Below, piece by piece: positions 34,988-43,235 of a stretch of 64,000 nucleotides of DNA. The stretch's first letter is position 1, and each line of letters begins with the position of its first letter. Under the pieces are notes generated by a model, which was not told the DNA's origin, made no database searches, and saw only the letters and a program-made list of their open reading frames with translations. The stretch is from Miltoncostaea sp963823515 (GTDB lineage: Bacteria > Actinomycetota > Thermoleophilia > Miltoncostaeales > Miltoncostaeaceae), in NCBI GenBank assembly GCA_963823515.1, contig CAWGMB010000002.1, positions 186,001-250,000 on the forward strand, written 5' to 3'. The position numbers and the translations under genes were made by a program.

Positions 34988-36009
34988 CCGCCCGGGGGCC
35001 AGCGCTCCTCGGGGCGGCCCCGGATGCCGCCCGCGGCGACCAACCGCTGACGGCCGGGGTCCATGGCCTCGTAGGGGCGCACCACCGGGAGCCGCCAGAG
35101 CTCGTAGGCGCGACAGGCGGCGTCGGCGTCGGCGGGGTTCTGCAGCACGGCCTGCGCCAGGGCGTGTGCGTCGCCGAGGCCGATGCCCGAGCTCACGCCG
35201 GTCTCGGGACCGAAGAAGTGGGCGGCGTCGCCGATGATGACGAGGCCCGGTAACCACCACTGCTGGCAGCTGAGGAGCCGGGGCTCGGAGTAGCGGACCT
35301 GGTCCAGCGAGGTGAGGGCCTCGACGCCCTCCCGCGACTCGGGCAGCAGCTCGGTCCACATCCGCTTGATCGCGTCGAGGCCGGGCGCCTTGGCGGCATC
35401 CTCGCCCACCTTGTCGATGGTGCGCCAGCCGGCCGAACCCTCGGCCCAGCTGAGCAGCCCGATGTGACCACCGTCCGACATGTAGGACATCGCGAACGAC
35501 GTCGGCGTCGGCACCGGGCTCATGAAGGTCAGCGCCGCGTCGGCCAACGGCTCGATGCGGGCCTCGATGCCGGCCATCTCGCGCACCGGCGAGCCGACGC
35601 CGTCGCAGGCCACCACGAGGTCGGCGGGGATGGTCACGCGCCCGTCGGGACCCTCGGCCACGACCCCGCTCACGCGCCCGCCGGAGTCGCGCACCAGATC
35701 GACGACGGTGTGCTCGTAGACGACTGGCAGGTCGCGCGCGAGCGCCTCGATGAGGGCGCCGAAGCGCACGGCGACGGCGACCGGCGGCTGGTCGGGACGG
35801 GGGGCGATCGGACGGCCTGCGGCGCGCACCTCGTCGTAGACGCCCACCTCCTCCAGGGGCTCGTAGCCCTGGAAGCCGAGCATGTAGCCGCGGGGCATGT
35901 AGTGCCCCTCGGGAGCCCGCTCGAGGACGATCGGGGAGAAGCCCCGCAGGCGCAGGAGGCGCGCGAGGGTCATGCCCACCATGCCGCCGCCGGAGATCAC
36001 GATGTTCAT
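34984..36009 (-). CDS. FAD-dependent monooxygenase
   Basis: 341 residues, PHBH-type flavoprotein. The FAD dinucleotide fold opens MNIVISGGGMVGMTLARLLR with the acidic end in VLERAPEGH. A DG motif is seen in LVVACDGVGSPVREMAG, and the GD motif in LVIIGDAAHFFGPETGVSSG. Members hydroxylate aromatics, tetracyclines or quinone precursors; the substrate is not inferable. The C-terminal domain is short (no thioredoxin-like extension). ATG at 36009 gives the canonical start. It is followed 46 bp upstream by yaaA on the same strand. Confidence 0.9.
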   Translation of the reverse strand: MNIVISGGGMVGMTLARLLRLRGFSPIVLERAPEGHYMPRGYMLGFQGYEPLEEVGVYDEVRAAGRPIAPRPDQPPVAVAVRFGALIEALARDLPVVYEHTVVDLVRDSGGRVSGVVAEGPDGRVTIPADLVVACDGVGSPVREMAGIEARIEPLADAALTFMSPVPTPTSFAMSYMSDGGHIGLLSWAEGSAGWRTIDKVGEDAAKAPGLDAIKRMWTELLPESREGVEALTSLDQVRYSEPRLLSCQQWWLPGLVIIGDAAHFFGPETGVSSGIGLGDAHALAQAVLQNPADADAACRAYELWRLPVVRPYEAMDPGRQRLVAAGGIRGRPEERWPPGG

Positions 36010-36055
36010 GGCGCGAGCATATCCACCGCATCGGGGGCGCGGGTCCGCGCGGGCA

Positions 36056-36832
36056 TCACTCCCGCGCGAAGACCACCGTCGCGCCGCCGGGCGTGCGGCT
36101 GACTCCCTCGGCCCGCAGGCCGGGAACCTCCAGGGCGCCCACGGCCCGCGGAGTCCCGGCCCCGGACTCCAGAATCGCGCGCGCCAGAAGCCCCTTCAGG
36201 TGCTTGCCGGCGTGCCCCGCCGCCCGCCGGGCCCCGTCGTCGCCCACCTCGACCAGCGACACCCGCAGCAGGCGCGAACGCGTGAGCCCCGCGGGGTCGA
36301 GCGCCCCGGCGTGCTCGAGCGGCAGGAGGTCGATGATCCACCCGCCCCCCGTCCGTCCGTCGAGGAGCGGCGTGATGAGCGGCCGCCACCACGCGGCCAG
36401 CGGGCCGAGCGGGGGCACGCTCGCGCCCATCTTCAGCCGGTAGGCCGGGATCGGGTCGGACGCCGCCACGAGCCCCCACAGGCCGGAGGGCACCAGCACG
36501 CGTGCGCGCAGGCGCCGGCGTGCCGCCCGGCTGAGCGTGGAGGGCTGGAGCGCGCTCCAGACGACACCGCGGTAGCGGTCGTGCGCCGGGAGGGTCGGCG
36601 CCTCGTCGAGCTCCTCCCACTCAGCGAGAGCGCGCTCCAGCAGGGGCCCGCGCGCGCCGAGGAGGCGCGACCGCGCCGCGGCGTCGCCGGCGAGCGCAGC
36701 GCGGACCGCCCCGGCCACCGTCGCGCGCGCCTCGCCGAGCGCGTCGAACGTGTGCGCGGCGTCCCCCCAGGGCGGCCCGTCGCCGCCGGGCGCCTTGCCC
36801 TCGGACGGCGGCAGCAGGATGACCGAGGTCAC
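36056..36832 (-). CDS. yaaA: YaaA-family (DUF328) peroxide-stress protein
   Basis: 258 residues. MTSVILLPPSEGKAPGGDGP matches the family's start (xxxLLPPSEGK). Also visible are DRYRGVVWSALQPSTLSRAA, VLVPSGLWGLVAASDPIPAY and YRLKMGASVPPLGPLAAWWR, all diagnostic. C-terminal KHLKGLLARAIL is conserved. YaaA limits intracellular free iron under peroxide stress in E. coli, and binds DNA. ATG at 36832 is the family start. It is divergent from the antiporter with an 85-bp gap. Confidence 0.92.
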   Translation of the reverse strand: MTSVILLPPSEGKAPGGDGPPWGDAAHTFDALGEARATVAGAVRAALAGDAAARSRLLGARGPLLERALAEWEELDEAPTLPAHDRYRGVVWSALQPSTLSRAARRRLRARVLVPSGLWGLVAASDPIPAYRLKMGASVPPLGPLAAWWRPLITPLLDGRTGGGWIIDLLPLEHAGALDPAGLTRSRLLRVSLVEVGDDGARRAAGHAGKHLKGLLARAILESGAGTPRAVGALEVPGLRAEGVSRTPGGATVVFARE

Positions 36833-36917
36833 GCGGTGTCCGGATCCGGGCGCACGGCAGGAGACGATAGAAGGTCCCCCGCGGCGCGGCGGCGGGCTCG
36901 ACAGTCGTCATGGCGGC

Positions 36918-38779
36918 GTGGAGAGCGCGCTCGAGGTACTCGCCGTCGTCATCACCGTGGCGCTCGTGGCCGGCGCGTCGCGGCGCATCGGATGGTCGGC
37001 CCCCCTGGTGCTTGTGCTGGTGGGGATCGCCGGCTCGTTCGTCCCGGGGATCCCGTCGTTCGAGCTGGACCCGGACCTCGTGCTGGTCGGCCTGCTCCCC
37101 CCGCTCCTCTACGCGGCGGCGATCCGCACGTCGCTGGTCGACTTCGCCTCGACCAAGGAGGCCCTGCTGTGGCTCTCGGTCGGCTTCGTGATCGTCACGA
37201 CCTTCGCCGTGGGCCTGGTCACCTGGTGGATCGTCCCCTCCATCTCGCTGGCCGCCGCCATCGCGCTCGGCGCCGTTGTGGCCCCACCCGACGCTGTCGC
37301 GGCGACATCCATCGCACGGCGGGTGGGGATGCCGCGCCGGATCGTGACGATCCTGGAGGGCGAGAGCCTGGTCAACGACGCCACCGCCCTGGTGGCCCTT
37401 TCGGCGGCGATCACCGGCAGGGTCACCGTCGGGTCGGTGGGGCTCGACTTCCTCGTGGCCGCGGGCGGCGGGGTCGCCGTCGGCCTCGCAGTCACCTGGC
37501 TGCTGGTGAGGATCCGCAGTCACATCGTGGACCCGGTACTCGACACGACGTTGTCGTTCACCGCGCCCTTCGTCGCGTTCCTGCCCGCGGAGGCGATCCA
37601 CGCATCGGGGGTGCTCGCGGTGGTCATCACCAGCCTGCTGCTCGGCCACAAGGCGCCGACCCTCCAGTCGGCCGCCTCGCGGATCTCGGAGTCGATCAAC
37701 TGGGGCACCGTCCAGTTCCTCCTCGAGAACGCGGTGTTCCTGCTGATCGGCCTCCAGCTGAAGGGGCTGATCCAGGACGTGGCCGACACCGACCTCGGCG
37801 CCGGGCGCGTCGCGGCGATCTGCGCGACGGTGCTGATCGCGACGATCGCGGTGCGCCTGATCTACGTCATGGGGATCACCGGGCTGTACGTGCTGGGCCC
37901 GGCGACCCTGCGCCGGCGCTCGTGGGGCTGGTCAACGGGGTCGTCGTCTCGTGGGCGGGGATGCGCGGCGTGGTCACCCTCGCAGCCGTGTTCGTCCTCC
38001 CGGAGGAGACCCCGCAGCGCGAGGTGCTGCGCCTGGCCGCCTTCACCGTCGTCGCCGGCACGCTGCTGGTGCACGGAACCACCCTGCCCTGGCTGGTGCG
38101 CCGCCTCGGGCTGCCCGGGCCCGACCCGGCCGAGGACGCGCTCCAGGCGGCCTCGCTGGTGACCGAGGCCTCCCGCGCGGGGCTCACGCGCCTGGAGGAG
38201 GTCCGCTCGCCGGACGACCCGCAGGAGGTGATCGACCAGCTGCGCGAGCGTGCCAGGCGGCGCTCGAACATGGCCCGGGAGCGCCTGGGCCGCTCGCACG
38301 AGGAGCTCGAGCCGCCCTCGATGGCCTACCGGCGCCTGCGCACCCAGATGCTCCGAGCCGAGCGCGAGACGATCGTCGCCGCACGCGACGCCGGCACGGT
38401 CGACGACGCGGTGCTCCGGTCGGCCATGACCGCCGTCGATCTGGAGGAGTCGCTGCTCGACCGCGCCGAGGACGCCCAGGCCCGCGTCGGCGACGATCTC
38501 ACCGCGCCGCGCCGGCGCGCCGGCGACTGCGCGCACCTGCGCGCCGCTCCGCGGGTGGCCCTGCCCCGCACGCCCGACGGCTGCGAGGAGTGCCTGCGCT
38601 ACGGGACGCGCTGGGTGCACCTGCGCATGTGCCTCGCATGCGGGCACGTGGGCTGCTGCGACTCGTCGGTGGAGCGCCACGCCGACCTGCACTTCCACGA
38701 GACCGGCCACCCGGTGATGCGCAGCATCGAGCCGGGTGAGGCCTGGCGCTGGTGCTACATCGACGAGCACCTGGGCTGA
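36918..38779 (+). CDS. CPA1 Na+/H+ antiporter with C-terminal UBP-type zinc finger; one frameshift in sequence
   Basis: The first frame (GTG at 36918) encodes about 11 helices of a CPA1/NhaP-type exchanger: LPPLLYAAAIRTSLVDFAST, AIALGAVVAPPDAVAATSIA (ion-site region) and ILEGESLVNDATALVALSAA. Near 37905-37920 the expected continuation (VNGVVVSWAGMRGVVTLAAV) is in another frame and runs to 38779. Length is 3n+2, so one missing base would restore about 621 residues. After the last helix comes a charged cytoplasmic region (LRERARRRSNMARERLGRSH) and a zinc finger: CEECLRYGTRWVHLRMCLAC, GHVGCC, RHADLHFHETGHPV. This matches UBP-type fingers. Such fusions occur in Actinobacteria; the finger's ligand there is unknown. 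Confidence 0.85.
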
Positions 38780-38798
38780 GGCCGATGCCGGGTCAGCC
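38774..38798. terminator. Bidirectional hairpin between convergent genes
   Basis: 6-bp arms GGCTGA / TCAGCC contain the stop codons of the antiporter and the CrtC-like gene, repeating the arrangement at 34966-34987. No U-tract. Confidence 0.45.
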
Positions 38799-39944
38799 GC
38801 TCCCCACGAGGGCGGCGGCCGCGGCGTCGACGAGGCGGGCCGCCCAGGCGGCGCTGCCGGGGGCGGCGTCGCGCTGGCGGGTGACCGGAGTCGACTCGTA
38901 CTCGTAGAAGCCCGGAGCCGACGACCACCGCGACACCACGCGGCCGTCGCGCCGCAGCACGCCCGAGGTCCGCGCCTCGATCTCGACCAGGGCGCTCGCC
39001 CCGTCGAGGCGGAAGGTCAGCGGCGCCGCGCGGCGCGCCCGGTAGCGGACGCTCGCGCTCCACCCCCCCGACATCCGCGCCTCGAGCGCAAGTTCGCGCG
39101 GGTAGGAATGGACACCCACCCGCGACCAGCGCGAGCGCGCGATGGTGACGTCGTCGGCGCGGGCCGACCCCAGCCGCCCCTCGGCGTCCGAGAGCACGAG
39201 CACCCCGTCGCGCGGCAGCGGGTCGGCGGGGCGGACGATCCCCGTCACCAGGCTGCGCCCCTGCGGCAGGTGGATCTGGCTCCAATCCCATCCGCCGTGG
39301 GCGTCGTCGGCGAGGTCGAACGCGCCGTAGTTGTGGTCGTGGTAACCAACCGCGTCTCGGAGCCGGATCACCCGCGACCCCACCGTCACCGTGCCGCTCA
39401 CGCGCGCGGCCGGCGCGCCGACGGTCCAGGAGAGGTCCTGCCCCTCGGGCAGGATGAGCGGGCCCGCGACGAAGCCGGGCACGGTGGCGCGCAGAGTGAG
39501 GTCGACCGACACGGGTCCCGGAGACCCGCCGTGCAACGGGATCCCCGTGGGCATGTCGATCGTGACGCGCGTCACGCCGGGTCGGGGCGACCAGAGCCGG
39601 TCCGGGCCGAGGCGGACGTCGGCGCGGTCGGTCGACGGAGCTCCGTCGAGGGCTCGCGGCGCCGCGAGCGTGTGGACGCGGCCGTCCGGCATGTAGAGGA
39701 AGACCACGGTCGCGGGCGGGTTGCCGGGGAACTCGGCTCCGAGGGCCGCCGCCACGGCGAAGCCCTGGGCGGGGTCCATGGCGCCGGCGAACCACCACTC
39801 GGTGCGGTCTCCGGAACCGGGATGGGCGCCGTCGTCGGCCGGGGTGGCCGTGCGGAGCCCCGGCGCGCCGAGCGCGGCGGCGGCGCAGACGGCGCAGACG
39901 GCGCAGACGGCGAGGGCGGCGAGGGCGATACGACGTGCGATCAC
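38793..39944 (-). CDS. Secreted CrtC/AttH-like lipocalin-fold protein
   Basis: 383 residues. A signal peptide with tandem AVC units (AVCAVCAVCAAAALG) precedes a domain resembling the hydroxyneurosporene synthase/carotenoid 1,2-hydratase (CrtC) and AttH lipocalin-like fold. Signatures are SGDRTEWWFAGAMDPAQGF, RDAVGYHDHNYGAFDLADD and GWDWSQIHLPQGRSLVTGIV. CrtC hydrates terminal double bonds of carotenoids; many relatives with this fold have no known activity. No carotenoid genes are in the window. Start is GTG 39944 with weak ribosome-binding site; an arginine pair just after (IARRIAL) could support Tat or Sec export. Confidence 0.8.
   Translation of the reverse strand: MIARRIALAALAVCAVCAVCAAAALGAPGLRTATPADDGAHPGSGDRTEWWFAGAMDPAQGFAVAAALGAEFPGNPPATVVFLYMPDGRVHTLAAPRALDGAPSTDRADVRLGPDRLWSPRPGVTRVTIDMPTGIPLHGGSPGPVSVDLTLRATVPGFVAGPLILPEGQDLSWTVGAPAARVSGTVTVGSRVIRLRDAVGYHDHNYGAFDLADDAHGGWDWSQIHLPQGRSLVTGIVRPADPLPRDGVLVLSDAEGRLGSARADDVTIARSRWSRVGVHSYPRELALEARMSGGWSASVRYRARRAAPLTFRLDGASALVEIEARTSGVLRRDGRVVSRWSSAPGFYEYESTPVTRQRDAAPGSAAWAARLVDAAAAALVGSG
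39882..39908 (-). repeat. 9-bp tandem repeat (3 units) within a signal peptide
   Basis: Three perfect units of GGCGCAGAC encode the AVC repeats in the hydrophobic core of the CrtC-like signal peptide. Copy-number change by slippage would alter core length by three residues without frameshift. Confidence 0.8.
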
Positions 39945-39994
39945 ACGACGACGGTAGCGCCGCCCCTCGCCGGCGTGCCCGGGATCGGTCCCGC

Positions 39995-41851
39995 TCAGGC
40001 CCGCCCGCGGAGGGGCGGCAGGGCGTCGGCGCTGACCAGCGACTCGAGGGCGTCGACCACGGCGGGGTCGAACTGGAGGCCGGCCTCCCGGCGGCACTCG
40101 GCCACCGCCTCCTCCCAGGACATCTCGGGGGCGTAGGCCCGCGGTGTGGTCATCGCCGCGCAGGCCTCGGCCACCGCGAGGACGCGGGCACCGTCGGGGA
40201 TGGCCTCGCCCGCGGCGGCGCCCGGGTATCCGCGGCCGTCGTGGCGCTCGTGGTGCCCCCGGACCCAGGCCACCTGCTCGTCGGAGATCACCTCCTCCAG
40301 CATCTGCGCGCCGAGGGCACTGTGCCCCTTGACCAGCTCGTACTCGGAGGGCGTGAGCCGGTCCGCCTTGAGGAGGACGTGGTCGGGGATCCCGATCTTG
40401 CCCACGTCGTGGAGCAGACCGGCCTCGTGCAGCTGGTCGCAGCGCACGGTCGGCCAGCCGAGCGCCGTCGCCAGGCGCACGGCGAGCTCGGCCACCCGCT
40501 CGGAGTGCCGGCGACTGGAGGGCTCCTTGGCGTTGACCACGCGCGCCAGCACCCGCACGCTGGTGAGGGCCTGCTGGCGCTCGAGGTGCTCGTTCTGGTC
40601 GCGTCCCGACATGGCCTGGACGACCTCGGGCGCGTACCGGAAGCAGAGGTCGCGGCCGTGCGACTTCGCCCAGTAGAGGGCGCCGTCGGCGAGCCGGTAG
40701 AGGTCGGCCGCGTCGCGGGCCTGGGCAAGCTCGCAGACCCCGCCGGAGATGGTCATCCGCCCGACGACCGGAAAGGGCTCGTCGCTGATCGCGCGCCGCG
40801 CGCGCTCGGCCGCCTCCCATGCGTCGAAGGCGTCGCACTCGGGCAGGAGCCAGGCGAACTCCTCCCCTCCCACACGCGCGATCACGTCGCCGGGGCGGAC
40901 GCAGCCGGCGAGGCGCCGGGCGGTCTCGGCGAGCACCTGGTCGCCGGTCTGGTGGCCGAAGCGGTCGTTGACCGGCTTGAAGAGGTCGAGGTCGAACAGG
41001 GCGAGGGCCAGCTCGCGGCCATGGCGCCGGGCGCGGTCGACCTCCGCCTCGAGGTGCTCGTGGAAGGTGCGGTGGTTGGCGAGGCCGGTGAGGGGGTCGT
41101 TGGACGCCCGCACGGCCAGCTGGGCGCGGGCCTCGGCGTTGACCACGGCCAGGCCGGCGAGCTCGGCGAACTCCGACAGGCCCCGCTCCGCCCCCTCGGG
41201 GAACGAGTCGGGCCGCTCGTTGGCCGCGACGACGGCTCCCCACAGCCCCGCTCCAGCCCGGATGGGCGCCCCGACGCTGCTGCGTAGCTCCCCGGTGAGC
41301 CCGGCGATGGCCGCGACGCCCGGATCGCCGAAGTCGTTGACGCGGGCCGGCGCCCGCGAGCGGAAGACGCGGCCGGTGGCGCTCGCGTCGGTCAGCTCGA
41401 ACACCGGCTGAACCGGGGCCACCACGCCCGGCCGCTGCCAGGATCCGACCACGCGGCCGTTCCCGCTGCCCTCGAACCGTACGACGAAGCCGCAGGCGGC
41501 CGAGAGGATCCCGGCAACCTCGCGCGCGACGAGCTCGAAGACCTCCTCCGGCGGCGCCTCGGCCGCCACGGCCGTGGCCACCCGCCGGAGCGCCGCCTGC
41601 TCGGACTCGCCGCGCGCGACGGCCTGGTAGAGGTCTCCCATCTCCCGGCTGGAGATCGTCAGGGAGCGCTCCATCAGATAGCGGTCCTGGTCGGCGCCCT
41701 CGTACGCGTTGCTGACGCGCGACAGGAGGGCCCGCCACTCCTCGGGCCCGGGCGGCGTGGTCGCGTCGAGGCGGAGCCGGTTCAGCTGGCGGCGCAGCAA
41801 CCGGTGGATGTCGTCGTCCCCCCGGTGGGAGGAATCGGGGGCGGTCGTCAT
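39995..41851 (-). CDS. GAF-GGDEF-HD-GYP bifunctional cyclic-di-GMP protein
   Basis: 618 residues. A GAF domain spans about residues 95-245 (EEVFELVAREVAGILSAACG; SSVGAPIRAGAGLWGAVVAA). The GGDEF domain begins DPLTGLANHRTFHEHLEAEV, with catalytic signature GGEEF and the inhibitory I-site RPGD five residues before it. The HD-GYP domain is complete: HSERVAELAVRLA, HEAGLLHDVGKIGIPD, and HHERHDGRGYPGAAAGE. It should both make and break c-di-GMP, with GAF input and product inhibition. There is no membrane segment. The ATG at 41851 overlaps the stop of an 81-codon ORF (ATGA). Confidence 0.93.
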   Translation of the reverse strand: MTTAPDSSHRGDDDIHRLLRRQLNRLRLDATTPPGPEEWRALLSRVSNAYEGADQDRYLMERSLTISSREMGDLYQAVARGESEQAALRRVATAVAAEAPPEEVFELVAREVAGILSAACGFVVRFEGSGNGRVVGSWQRPGVVAPVQPVFELTDASATGRVFRSRAPARVNDFGDPGVAAIAGLTGELRSSVGAPIRAGAGLWGAVVAANERPDSFPEGAERGLSEFAELAGLAVVNAEARAQLAVRASNDPLTGLANHRTFHEHLEAEVDRARRHGRELALALFDLDLFKPVNDRFGHQTGDQVLAETARRLAGCVRPGDVIARVGGEEFAWLLPECDAFDAWEAAERARRAISDEPFPVVGRMTISGGVCELAQARDAADLYRLADGALYWAKSHGRDLCFRYAPEVVQAMSGRDQNEHLERQQALTSVRVLARVVNAKEPSSRRHSERVAELAVRLATALGWPTVRCDQLHEAGLLHDVGKIGIPDHVLLKADRLTPSEYELVKGHSALGAQMLEEVISDEQVAWVRGHHERHDGRGYPGAAAGEAIPDGARVLAVAEACAAMTTPRAYAPEMSWEEAVAECRREAGLQFDPAVVDALESLVSADALPPLRGRA

Positions 41852-42093
41852 CGGCGGCCGCGGGGGGGCCCAGGGACGCCGGCGGGCGGACCGAGGCGGA
41901 TCGACGACCCTCGTTCTGCGAGAGCGTGTGAGCTGGGCGAGACGGACCTCCGGGCGTCGCCTGGCCCCGAGGGTACCGCGCGCGACCGCGATCCGGCGGG
42001 CGCGTAGAGGGATCTCGCGTCCGCCCCGATCTCGGCCTCTGCGCCGATCCACGCCAGGGCGCTCGGCCCGACGCGCAGAGGGATGGGGTTCAC
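41848..42093 (-). CDS. Possible 81-residue protein coupled to the c-di-GMP gene
   Basis: A GTG at 42093 has a plausible Shine-Dalgarno (GAAGGA) and opens MNPIPLRVGPSALAWIGAEA. The frame ends in a TGA overlapping the ATG of the GGDEF/HD-GYP gene, the arrangement used by certain operon partners here. The first 30 codons have strong third-position GC; the rest is Ser/Arg/Pro-rich and less convincing. No family recognised. It may instead be only a leader. Confidence 0.35.
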   Translation of the reverse strand: MNPIPLRVGPSALAWIGAEAEIGADARSLYAPAGSRSRAVPSGPGDARRSVSPSSHALAERGSSIRLGPPAGVPGPPRGRR

Positions 42094-42178
42094 GGTCCGT
42101 CCTTCGGTCGCGAGGCGGGATGCCGCACGGAGCGCACCGGCGGGTCCGGAGGCCCCCCCGCGCGCGCCCCTCCCGCTT

Positions 42179-42214
42179 CCCGGGCAGCCGGCCGATCGCC
42201 GCCTGCCGCCCGGG
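42179..42214 (-). terminator. Hairpin after the helical-repeat protein gene
   Basis: 7-bp stem CCCGGGC / GCCCGGG, eight bases past the stop at 42222. Long GC-rich loop, no U-tract. Confidence 0.4.
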
Positions 42215-42221
42215 CGGCGCG

Positions 42222-42767
42222 TCAGGCCGAGGTGTCGACCGACACCGGGCCGAGCAGCATCTGATGGAGGGCGCTGGGCGACACGCCGTGCCGGTCGGCG
42301 AGCTGCGCGAGCGACGTGCCGGACTTCAGCGCGTCGAAGAACGACGTCTGGTCCATGCCGAGGGCCGAGGTGAGCGACTGGAGGCGCGTCGCCATGTCGC
42401 CGTCGTGGTCGCCGTCGCGATCGCGCGGCCCGCCGGGAGCCCCGGGGCCGCGCGGCGGCCCGCCCGTGCCGTCGATGATCCGCTCGGCGATCGCCGCGGC
42501 GTCGATGCTCGTCGCGCCCGGCGGCGGGCCGGCGTCCTGGAGGCCCTTGGCGACCGCCGCCAGCAGATCGTCCCTGGAGACGCCCTTCTGGGCGGCGAGG
42601 TCGGCGAGCGTCCTCTGGCCGCCGCTCATCGCGGTGCGCAGCTCGTCGCCGCTCATGCCGAGCAGCGACGCCGCGCCGGCCATGACCTGCTTCATGGGGT
42701 TCGAATCCCCGGATCCGCCCATCGGAGGCGGACCGTGATGCTGGGTGATGCTTCCAATGACGCTCAC
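42222..42767 (-). CDS. Protein with two helical 'LAxxxGVSxxxL' repeats, function unknown
   Basis: 181 residues from GTG 42767, which follows AAAGGAG. Two similar segments are seen: LGMSGDELRTAMSGGQRTLA continuing DLAAQKGVSRDDLLAAV, and LGMDQTSFFDALKSGTSLAQ continuing LADRHGVSPSALHQML. Between them is a Pro/Gly/Asp linker (PPRGPGAPGGPRDRDGDHDG). The unit resembles a helix-turn-helix-like or LysM-style small fold often found in actinobacterial orphans. No signal peptide is evident. Promoter is probably in the 143-bp gap to the divergent gene at 42911. Confidence 0.7.
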   Translation of the reverse strand: MSVIGSITQHHGPPPMGGSGDSNPMKQVMAGAASLLGMSGDELRTAMSGGQRTLADLAAQKGVSRDDLLAAVAKGLQDAGPPPGATSIDAAAIAERIIDGTGGPPRGPGAPGGPRDRDGDHDGDMATRLQSLTSALGMDQTSFFDALKSGTSLAQLADRHGVSPSALHQMLLGPVSVDTSA

Positions 42768-42910
42768 GGAAGCTCCTTTCGTCCCCCCTGTCATCGGCCC
42801 CGCGACGGGCCGGGTGAGGTCGCAACCCCCATTCACATGGGATTCTCAGGGAACTCCGAGGTGCTCCCGATCATCTTGCCGGGTCACGGGCGAGCCCGGA
42901 TACTCGGCGG

Positions 42911-43117
42911 ATGGGCGACCCGTTCACCGACACGGCCTTCCACACGGCGAGGGATCGGAGCCGCCCGGAGCTGCTGTGGTTCGTGCGCCACAAGGACGTG
43001 CTCGATCGCTGGCCCGTAATCGAGGAGGGGTGGGCCGGGCAGGTCGAGGAGCGGCGCCAGGCCGAGATCAACCCGCCCGACCGGGACATCACCTACTTCC
43101 ACGGCGGAGGGCGCTGA
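42911..43117 (+). CDS. Small hypothetical protein, 68 residues
   Basis: MGDPFTDTAFHTARDRSRPE, LLWFVRHKDVLDRWPVIEEG and a polar C-terminus ending DITYFHGGGR. Third-position GC is high, as in neighbouring genes, so it is likely coding although the ribosome-binding site is weak. No family is recognised. It appears cytoplasmic and acidic/basic mixed. Confidence 0.6.
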   Translation: MGDPFTDTAFHTARDRSRPELLWFVRHKDVLDRWPVIEEGWAGQVEERRQAEINPPDRDITYFHGGGR

Positions 43118-43235
43118 GCGACGGGTGAGCGGCAGCGCGTCCTTGTGCGCACCGCACGCGCAGACACGGACGACCGGCTGGACGATTCCGGTCGCCGGGG
43201 TCATTCGGAATCCCGGCGTCCCGCGGGCGACGCGG

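Noticed and set aside
35972..36917. Long plus-strand frame leading into the antiporter's second half
   Set aside because: It is antisense to yaaA and the monooxygenase and arginine/proline-rich; only its downstream part, after the frameshift, is coding.
42693..42722. GGGGTTCGAATCCCC, a tRNA T-arm-like motif
   Set aside because: It lies inside a well-supported coding sequence and no acceptor stem, anticodon arm or D-arm can be folded around it.
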